The notes below the pieces were generated by a model. It was not told the origin of the DNA. It was given only the letters and a program-made list of their open reading frames with translations, and did no database searches. The position numbers were made by a program, and so were the translations under genes. Below, piece by piece: positions 7,827 through 12,842 of a stretch of 12,842 nucleotides of DNA. The stretch spans positions 1 to 12,842 of the forward strand of contig CAKPDW010000044.1 of assembly GCA_934149115.1 (NCBI GenBank). Reading direction: 5' to 3'. Source of the stretch: an uncultured Clostridia bacterium (lineage in GTDB: Bacteria; Bacillota; Clostridia; TANB77; CAG-508). Positions within the stretch are counted from its first letter, which is position 1. Every line of letters begins with the position of its first letter.

Positions 7827-7845
7827 GGGCGTAGAATCTACGCCC
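7827..7845 (+). promoter_or_regulatory. GC-rich hairpin in the typA leader
   Basis: GGGCGTAG (7827-7834) pairs perfectly with CTACGCCC (7838-7845) around the loop AAT. It lies about 13 bases after the predicted transcription start and has no T run after it, so it is not a standard terminator for the upstream gene. A second small palindrome, ATAAC/GTTAT (7848-7859), follows directly. The pair may stabilise the mRNA, bind a regulator, or be a copy of a repeat. Confidence 0.6.
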
Positions 7846-7883
7846 TAATAACGTGTTATATAAGAATAAGGTAGGGAATGAAA

Positions 7884-9710
7884 ATGAATAATGAGAAAAT
7901 TAGAAATGTAGCAATCATAGCTCACGTTGACCACGGAAAAACAACATTAGTAGATGCAATGCTTAAACAAAGCGGAATATTTAGAGCAAATGAACAAGTA
8001 GCAGAAAGAGTAATGGATTCTAACGATTTAGAGAAAGAAAGAGGAATTACAATACTTTCTAAAAATACAGCAGTTCATTACAAAGATATCAAAATTAACA
8101 TAGTTGATACACCAGGACATGCTGATTTTGGTGGAGAAGTTGAACGTGTTTTGAAAATGGTTGATGGAGTTGTTTTATTAGTAGATGCATTCGAAGGAGC
8201 AATGCCTCAAACAAGAGAAGTATTAAAAAAATCATTAGCATTAAACTTAAAACCAATAGTAGTTATAAATAAAATTGATAGACCTGGAGCAAGACCAGAA
8301 AAAGTTGTTGATGAAGTTTTAGATTTATTTATAGAATTAGATGCAAACGATGATCAATTAGATTTCCCAGTAGTATATGCATCAGGAAAACAAGGAATTG
8401 CAACAATGGATTTAAGTAAACCAGGAGAAAATTTACAATGTTTATTTGAAACTATTGTAAATACAATCCATGCACCAAACTGTGATCAAGATGGACCAAT
8501 GCAAATGTTAGTTTCAAACATAGATTATGATGACTATATAGGAAGAATTGCAGTTGGTAGAGTTGAAAGAGGAATAGTAAAACTAGGAATGCCTGTAACA
8601 ATATGTAAAAAAGATGATAAAACAGAATCAGCAAGAGTTACAAAACTATATACATATGATGGATTAAAAAGAGTTGAAGTTGAAGAAGCTGGAGCAGGAG
8701 ATATCATATGTATGTCAGGTATAGCAGATATAAACATAGGAGATACAATATGTGATTATGATCATCCAGAAAAAATACCTTTTGTTGATATAGACGAGCC
8801 TACTGTATCTATGACATTTAGTGTAAATAATGGACCACTAGCAGGTAGAGAAGGTCAATTTATAACATCAAGACATATTAGAGATAGATTATTAAAAGAA
8901 TTAGATAGAAACGTTTCTCTAAGAGTTGCAGAAACAGATTCACCAGATTCATTTGAAGTATCTGGTAGAGGTGAACTACATTTATCTGTTTTAATTGAAA
9001 CAATGAGGAGAGAAGGATTTGAACTATTAGTATCAAGACCAAAAGTTATTATAAAAGAAATTAATGGGGTAAAATGTGAACCAATAGAAAGATTAGTTGT
9101 AAATGTACCAGATGATTGCATAGGAACAGTAATTGAAAAACTAGGAAGAAGAAAAGCAGAAATGGTTAACATGGAACCAGCAGAAGCAGGACATACAAAA
9201 GTAGAATTCAAAATTCCAGCTAGAGGTTTAATAGGATATAGAACAGAATTCTTAACAGATACAAAAGGAAATGGAACAATGAATTCAATATTTGATTCAT
9301 ATGAACCATACAAAGGTGAGGTAGTTGCAAGAGTTAGAGGAACAATAATTGCATTTGAAGCTGGAAAATCAATAACATATGGATTATATAATGCACAAGA
9401 TAAAGGTGATTTATTCATAGGTCCAGGTGTAGAAGTATATGAAGGAATGATAGTAGGAATTAATTCAAGATCAGAAGATTTAGCAATAAATGTATGTAAA
9501 GAAAAGCACTTAACCAATACCAGAGCATCAGGTTCAGATGAGGCATTAAGATTAGTTCCACCAATTCAAATGAGTCTAGAAAAAGCAATTGAATTCATAC
9601 AAGATGATGAACTTGTTGAAGTAACACCAAAAAATATTAGATTAAGAAAGAAAATATTAGATTCAAAAGAAAGAGAAAGAGCAGCAAGAAATGCAAATAA
9701 AAATAACTAA
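7884..9710 (+). CDS. typA: Ribosome-associated translational GTPase TypA/BipA
   Basis: TypA/BipA is an EF-G-like GTPase that binds the 70S ribosome and helps large-subunit assembly, mainly at low temperature or under stress. I chose ATG at 7884 (608 residues) over ATG at 7878 because AAGGTAGGG ends at 7876, leaving 7 bases to 7884 but only one to 7878. The N-terminus also then matches the usual family start. The GTPase domain has the P-loop AHVDHGKTT at 13-21, the switch region ERGITI, DTPGHADFGGE and NKIDRPGARPEK. Domain 2, the EF-G-like domains (SGRGELHLSVLIE, then PARGLIGYRTEFL) and the BipA-specific C-terminal domain with TNTRASGSDEALRL follow. It ends in the typical basic Lys/Arg-rich tail. 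Length and motifs are normal. It has its own consensus promoter, a structured leader and a terminator 10 bases after the stop. Confidence 0.98.
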   Translation: MNNEKIRNVAIIAHVDHGKTTLVDAMLKQSGIFRANEQVAERVMDSNDLEKERGITILSKNTAVHYKDIKINIVDTPGHADFGGEVERVLKMVDGVVLLVDAFEGAMPQTREVLKKSLALNLKPIVVINKIDRPGARPEKVVDEVLDLFIELDANDDQLDFPVVYASGKQGIATMDLSKPGENLQCLFETIVNTIHAPNCDQDGPMQMLVSNIDYDDYIGRIAVGRVERGIVKLGMPVTICKKDDKTESARVTKLYTYDGLKRVEVEEAGAGDIICMSGIADINIGDTICDYDHPEKIPFVDIDEPTVSMTFSVNNGPLAGREGQFITSRHIRDRLLKELDRNVSLRVAETDSPDSFEVSGRGELHLSVLIETMRREGFELLVSRPKVIIKEINGVKCEPIERLVVNVPDDCIGTVIEKLGRRKAEMVNMEPAEAGHTKVEFKIPARGLIGYRTEFLTDTKGNGTMNSIFDSYEPYKGEVVARVRGTIIAFEAGKSITYGLYNAQDKGDLFIGPGVEVYEGMIVGINSRSEDLAINVCKEKHLTNTRASGSDEALRLVPPIQMSLEKAIEFIQDDELVEVTPKNIRLRKKILDSKERERAARNANKNN

Positions 9711-9720
9711 AACAAATATA

Positions 9721-9753
9721 GGGCTTTTTGAGTAATCTCAAGAAAGCCCTTTT
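9721..9753 (+). terminator. Rho-independent terminator of typA
   Basis: GGGCTTT and TTGAG (9721-9732) pair with CTCAA and AAAGCCC (9737-9749), with one bulged G, around the loop TAAT, followed by TTTT. The next gene starts only 24 bases later. A TATAAT at 9757-9762 lies just after it, but no -35 box is correctly spaced, so trmR may depend partly on read-through. Confidence 0.88.
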
Positions 9754-9776
9754 AAGTATAATACAGGAGAATAAAA

Positions 9777-10370
9777 ATGTTTAATGAGATAAAATTAAAA
9801 GAAGTAAAAGAAAAAGCATTAGAAAATCATATTCCAATAATTATGGATGATACATTAGAAAAAATTAAAGAAATTTTAGAAAGTGAAAAACCTAAAAGAA
9901 TATTAGAAATAGGAACTGCAGTAGGATATTCAGCAACAATGTTTGCAAAATATACAGATAACGACTGTATAATAGATACAATAGAAATTGATGAAGAAAG
10001 AGCAAAAGAAGCTAACGAAAATATAAAAGAAATGGGAGTGGCAGACAGAATAAATATAATGGTAGGAAACGCAGTAGATATATTACCAACAATTACCAAA
10101 GAATATGATATAGTATTTATTGATGCTGCAAAAGGAAAATACCCAGTATTTTTAGAAAATGCTATTCGTTTAATAAAAAACAATGGAATCATATTAGCTG
10201 ATAATATTTTATATAAAGGTTATGTTATGAGTGATTATAATAAACACAAACAACGTACAGCAGTAAGGCATTTAAGAGAATATATACAAGAAATAACAGA
10301 TAACGAAAAATTAGAATCAGAAATACTAGAAATAGGAGATGGATTAGCAGTAACAAGAGTAACAAAATAG
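9777..10370 (+). CDS. trmR: O-methyltransferase, probable tRNA 5-hydroxyuridine methyltransferase TrmR
   Basis: This 197-residue protein belongs to the SAM-dependent class I O-methyltransferases of the catechol-methyltransferase-like family 3. The closest functional match I can name is Bacillus TrmR (YrrM), which methylates 5-hydroxyuridine at tRNA position 34 to 5-methoxyuridine. The SAM-binding motif ILEIGTAVGYSATMFA lies at about 41-56. An acidic residue ends the second strand (DTIEIDEER). The divalent metal site is represented by Asp116 in VFIDAAKGKY and Asp142-Asn143 in LADNILYKG, and the C-terminus LEIGDGLAVTRV is family-typical. AGGAGA at 9765-9770 lies 6 bases before the ATG. A TrhP-like gene about 1.7 kb downstream supports the tRNA role over small-molecule methylation. 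Family assignment is firm; the TrmR assignment is likely but not certain. Confidence 0.85.
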   Translation: MFNEIKLKEVKEKALENHIPIIMDDTLEKIKEILESEKPKRILEIGTAVGYSATMFAKYTDNDCIIDTIEIDEERAKEANENIKEMGVADRINIMVGNAVDILPTITKEYDIVFIDAAKGKYPVFLENAIRLIKNNGIILADNILYKGYVMSDYNKHKQRTAVRHLREYIQEITDNEKLESEILEIGDGLAVTRVTK

Positions 10371-10371
10371 C

Positions 10372-10400
10372 TTGACAAATTCGTATACTAGTGTTAACAT
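10372..10400 (+). promoter_or_regulatory. Promoter of the 161-residue gene
   Basis: A perfect TTGACA (10372-10377) is 17 bases from TAACAT (10395-10400), which is preceded by a TG dinucleotide at 10392-10393 as in extended -10 promoters. It begins directly after the trmR stop codon, so this gene has its own transcription start near 10407. Confidence 0.75.
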
Positions 10401-10433
10401 AAAAATGTTAAATATATGGAGGTGTGAAGCACT

Positions 10434-10919
10434 ATGAAATTTGTTGAAAAATTCTTTTTATCACGGAACAATAAAACAATAACAGTACCTGCAAATGTTT
10501 ATGACTATGTAAAAAATATTTCAGAAACAACTGTAATTTACAAGGACGAAGTAAAAAGAAATTGGAATTTCGATGAAGAGATAACATATTTTATAAATCA
10601 CAAAATCAAATGGGAAATAGCAATGGAATTTACTAATTTGATGTTACTGCCAAGAGAATATGTCAGCAAAGCTAAAAATGTAATAGTAATGCAAGTTATA
10701 TGGGGCCAAAACGAAGAAGCATATTTTTATGCAGTACTATGTTTTATAAAGTATAATAAAAACACATGGGTTGCTGTTAATAGCCCAAAAGCAGGAACAC
10801 ATATGACAAAACTTCCAGAAATAGCAGACACAACATTAAATTATACAGATAGAGAGGGAAATGAAAAAAACAATAAAATTAGTGGAGAGAAAAAAATTTA
10901 CTTTATTTTTTCAGAATAA
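10434..10919 (+). CDS. Hypothetical protein, 161 residues
   Basis: I do not recognise this protein. It has no signal peptide, no membrane helix and no cysteine-based metal site (one Cys in all). It looks like a soluble mixed alpha/beta protein rich in aromatic residues. Notable stretches are a Lys/Arg-containing start (KFVEKFFLSRNNK), a helix-like TYFINHKIKWEIAMEFTN, a beta-like VIVMQVIWGQ and EAYFYAVLCFIKY, and WVAVNSPKAGTHM near residue 120. It ends with a charged loop (TDREGNEKNNK) and a final strand KKIYFIFSE. Expression signals are strong: an extended -10 promoter, GGAGGTG at 10418-10424 nine bases before the ATG, and a perfect 12-base-pair terminator just after the stop. That makes it a real single-gene transcription unit between trmR and ppaC. 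No function can be assigned. Confidence 0.85.
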   Translation: MKFVEKFFLSRNNKTITVPANVYDYVKNISETTVIYKDEVKRNWNFDEEITYFINHKIKWEIAMEFTNLMLLPREYVSKAKNVIVMQVIWGQNEEAYFYAVLCFIKYNKNTWVAVNSPKAGTHMTKLPEIADTTLNYTDREGNEKNNKISGEKKIYFIFSE

Positions 10920-10928
10920 GTACACCTA

Positions 10929-10955
10929 AAAGAGTGAGGAAAATCCTCACTCTTT
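10929..10955. terminator. Bidirectional terminator between convergent genes
   Basis: AAAGAGTGAGGA (10929-10940) pairs perfectly over 12 bases with TCCTCACTCTTT (10944-10955) around an AAA loop. The A-rich left flank and T-rich right flank let it work on both strands. It serves the 161-residue gene ending at 10919 and ppaC, whose stop is at 10999 on the minus strand. Confidence 0.9.
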
Positions 10956-10998
10956 ATTCATGAAATAATATAAAAAATTTAATATATGTAAATCCGTT

Positions 10999-11922
10999 TT
11001 AAACATTTTCAGAAATTACAGGAATAACCTGTTTCTTTCTAGAAACAACATCAGGTAAAAAAGCAGTATTATCAACTAATTTTACGTTATAAGCTTTTTC
11101 AACAATATCAGCTTTTGAACCAAGAACTATAACTTGAGAATTACTATTAATAATATCTGTAATCATTAAAATAAATAATTTATAACCATTTTTTTCAATT
11201 TCAGCATTCATAGCTTTTTCAAAATTAGCCTTTCTAAGCATAACTTCATCAATATCAGCAGTATTAACTTGAGAAACTTTTGCAGGGATTGTATCTTTTA
11301 GTGTGAACTTTTTTCCATCTAAGTTAATTAATTCTTCTTCAGAGAAAGAAGATAAATCAGTCCCAGCTTTTAACATTGCTAATCCATATGTATCAATATC
11401 TGTATTAGAAATTTTAGCTAAAGCTTCAGCAACAGCCTTATCTTTTTCTGTACAAGTTGGTGATTTGAAAAGTAATGTGTCAGAAATGATAGCACTAAGC
11501 ATTAAACCAGCAACATCAGCAGGAATAACAACATTGTTATCATTAAATAATTTATAAATAATTGTACAGGTACAACCTACTGGTTCTGCATAATAGTAAA
11601 GTGGTGCAGATGTTTGAAAACCAGCAATTTGGTGGTGATCAACAACCATATAAATTTTTGAATTTAACATATTAGCTACAGATTGAGCAGGTTCATTATG
11701 ATCAACTAAAATAACTGTATCATCTTCAGAAACAGTCTCTAAAAGTTCAGGTGCACCAATCTTAAAATGATTTAAAGCGAATTCAGTTTCTTTTGAAATA
11801 TTTCCCAATCTTTTAGGAACTGCAACTTTTCCTAATTTTGTTTGTAAATAAGCCATAGCAATAGAAGATGCTATAGAATCTGTATCAGGACTTTTATGTC
11901 CGAAAACTAGTATTTTTTCCAT
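10999..11922 (-). CDS. ppaC: Manganese-dependent inorganic pyrophosphatase (family II, DHH)
   Basis: This cytoplasmic enzyme splits pyrophosphate to phosphate, pulling nucleic acid, protein and other biosynthetic reactions forward. I chose ATG at 11922 (307 residues) over an in-frame ATG at 11958. GGAG at 11931-11934 lies 8 bases before it, and numbering then fits the family: His9, Asp13 and Asp15 in GHKSPDTDS, Asp74 in VDHNE and the DHH motif Asp95-His96-His97. These are metal ligands at nearly the same positions as in Bacillus PpaC. Further landmarks are EPVGCTCTIIY, LSAIISDTLLFKSPT with its conserved Asp, and the C-terminal phosphate-binding SRKKQ at 294-298. No CBS or DRTGG regulatory insert is present, so this is the short constitutive type. 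It converges with the 161-residue gene and diverges from the trhP-like gene. Confidence 0.97.
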   Translation of the reverse strand: MEKILVFGHKSPDTDSIASSIAMAYLQTKLGKVAVPKRLGNISKETEFALNHFKIGAPELLETVSEDDTVILVDHNEPAQSVANMLNSKIYMVVDHHQIAGFQTSAPLYYYAEPVGCTCTIIYKLFNDNNVVIPADVAGLMLSAIISDTLLFKSPTCTEKDKAVAEALAKISNTDIDTYGLAMLKAGTDLSSFSEEELINLDGKKFTLKDTIPAKVSQVNTADIDEVMLRKANFEKAMNAEIEKNGYKLFILMITDIINSNSQVIVLGSKADIVEKAYNVKLVDNTAFLPDVVSRKKQVIPVISENV

Positions 11923-11958
11923 ATCAATTACTCCATTCTTTATTAAATTTATAAACAT

Positions 11959-11985
11959 ATTATAATATTTTAGAACTTAAATCAA
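11959..11985 (-). promoter_or_regulatory. Weak candidate promoter of ppaC
   Basis: On the minus strand TATAAT (11959-11964) is preceded by TTGATT (11980-11985), but the spacer is only 15 bases. The -10 box is perfect and correctly placed upstream of the ppaC start. The -35 box is uncertain. Confidence 0.4.
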
Positions 11986-12042
11986 TATTAAATTATAAAA
12001 ATGCTAAAATCTTATTCAAAAAAGTCTAGAAATAACTGGATT

Positions 12043-12070
12043 TTGAGACGATTTTGTGATATATTATATA
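12043..12070 (+). promoter_or_regulatory. Candidate promoter of the trhP-like gene
   Basis: TTGAGA at 12043-12048 and TATATA at 12065-12070 are 16 bases apart. An alternative is an extended -10, TGATATATT at 12057-12065. Either gives a leader of about 30-45 bases before the ATG at 12109. The exact start is unclear because the TATA-rich stretch allows several registers. Confidence 0.45.
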
Positions 12071-12108
12071 TCATTAAAGAAACGGCCAAATAAGAAAGGA
12101 ACAAAAAA

Positions 12109-12842
12109 ATGAATAAAATAGAATTATTAGCACCAGCAGGTTCCTTTGATAAAGCAAAAACAGCTTTTTTATATGGAGCAGATGCAGTATATATGGGAAC
12201 AAAAAGCTTATCTCTTAGAACAAGAGTAAGCGTAGATGATTATGAATTAAATAAAACAATAAAGTATGCGCATAAAATCGGAAAAAAAGTTTATGTTGCA
12301 TTAAATATATTTGCATGGGACGAAAAATATGATGAAATTATAAAAGTAGCAAAAGAACTAAATGAAATAAAACCAGACGGAATAATAGCATCAGATGGAG
12401 GAATTATTGAAATACTAAAACAATATGCACCAGACATAGATATTCATATAAGCACACAAGCAAATATAATCAGTTATCATACAGCAAACTTTTGGTATCA
12501 TAATGGAGCCAAAAGAGTAATACTAGGTAGAGAAATGAGTAAAGAACAAATAAAAACATTAATGGAAAACAAACCAAAAGATTTAGAAGTTGAAATGTTT
12601 TGCCATGGAGCAATTTGCTTCGGATATTCTGGAAGGTGCTTTTTAAGTGACTTCCTATGTGGAAGAAGTGCTAATTTAGGAGATTGTGCACAAAGTTGCA
12701 GATGGGCATACAATGTATATGTTGAAGAAAAGAACAATCCAGGAAACCTAATGCCAGTAGAAGATGATGAAAACGGAACATACATATTTTCATCAAAAGA
12801 TTTATGCTTAATAAAAGAAATCCCTGAAATAATAGAAATGGG
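12109..12842 (+). CDS. trhP: U32 family protein, probable tRNA 5-hydroxyuridine synthase TrhP (3' partial)
   Basis: The frame starts at ATG 12109, with AAGGA at 12096-12100 eight bases upstream, and stays open to the window edge (244 codons seen of an expected 400 or more). The protein is a U32 family member once annotated as collagenase-like peptidase. TrhP members act with prephenate-derived chemistry to hydroxylate uridine 34 of certain tRNAs. The N-terminal barrel shows ELLAPAGSFDKAKTAFLYGADAVYMG in consecutive pieces, then KKVYVALNIF and HISTQANI. The family signature FCHGAICFGYSGRC spans 164-177, followed by GDCAQSCRWAY. Cys170, Cys177, Cys193 and Cys197 are the likely iron-sulfur ligands, and all are present. 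The TrmR-like methyltransferase upstream would act on its product. Other U32 proteins (RlhA, ubiquinone-synthesis UbiU/V) are less likely in this lineage. Whether it is TrhP1, TrhP2 or the single-chain form cannot be told from this fragment. Confidence 0.85.
   Translation, partial: MNKIELLAPAGSFDKAKTAFLYGADAVYMGTKSLSLRTRVSVDDYELNKTIKYAHKIGKKVYVALNIFAWDEKYDEIIKVAKELNEIKPDGIIASDGGIIEILKQYAPDIDIHISTQANIISYHTANFWYHNGAKRVILGREMSKEQIKTLMENKPKDLEVEMFCHGAICFGYSGRCFLSDFLCGRSANLGDCAQSCRWAYNVYVEEKNNPGNLMPVEDDENGTYIFSSKDLCLIKEIPEIIEM

Noticed and set aside
8855..9517. Open frame of 220 residues on the minus strand inside typA
   Set aside because: It is an antisense shadow of the conserved typA domains. 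I see no ribosome binding site or domain pattern.
9757..9762. TATAAT as a trmR promoter
   Set aside because: No -35 box is at 16-18 bases (TTGAGT is 23 bases away inside the terminator stem), and transcription would start at the ribosome binding site.
11923..11958. Upstream ATG at 11958 as the ppaC start
   Set aside because: It would add 12 residues not typical of the family and lacks a ribosome binding site. ATG 11922 has one and aligns the metal ligands with family numbering.

Overview
The window is a stretch of very AT-rich chromosome from a low-GC Gram-positive bacterium, most likely an uncultured clostridial lineage. This rests on strong purine-rich ribosome binding sites, TTGACA/TATAAT promoters, heavy use of AGA, ATA, ACA and GCA codons, a GITLIALIIT-type pilin leader of the kind I associate with gut Clostridia, and a Bacillus-type manganese pyrophosphatase. 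TGA acts as a stop (end of the 62-residue gene) and tryptophan is TGG, so the code is the standard bacterial one. No tRNA, rRNA, CRISPR array, insertion sequence or intact prophage gene was seen.

Layout. Positions 1-3465 hold, on the plus strand, the mismatch repair ATPase gene mutS (5' end cut by the window), a zinc-ribbon membrane protein starting 11 bases after it, and a 62-residue two-helix membrane protein, closed by a terminator at 3491-3524. Positions 3530-4040 hold a decayed gene whose only readable part resembles the C-terminal end of a macro domain, followed by a long imperfect palindrome at 3971-4034. asnB (asparagine synthetase) lies on the minus strand at 4047-5891. It is divergent from a large gene at 5993-7768 that joins a pilin-like N-terminus to a von Willebrand factor A domain. 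typA/bipA (7884-9710) follows with a consensus promoter and a structured leader. Then come a TrmR-like tRNA methyltransferase gene (9777-10370), an unrecognised 161-residue gene with its own promoter and terminator (10434-10919), ppaC on the minus strand (10999-11922), and, divergent from it, a U32-family gene resembling trhP (12109 to the window edge).

How the genes fit together. Most are housekeeping genes: DNA repair, amino acid synthesis, ribosome-associated GTPase, pyrophosphate removal. The clearest functional link is between the TrmR-like methyltransferase and the TrhP-like protein. In Bacillus subtilis these families carry out successive steps of wobble uridine modification (5-hydroxyuridine, then 5-methoxyuridine) in tRNA. 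Here they are about 1.7 kb apart with an unknown gene and ppaC between them. The most unusual single gene is the pilin-vWA fusion, probably a surface or pilus-tip adhesin. I found no convincing multi-gene novel system. The best leads are the pilin-vWA protein, the unknown 161-residue gene, the macro-domain remnant with its palindrome, and the typA leader structure.
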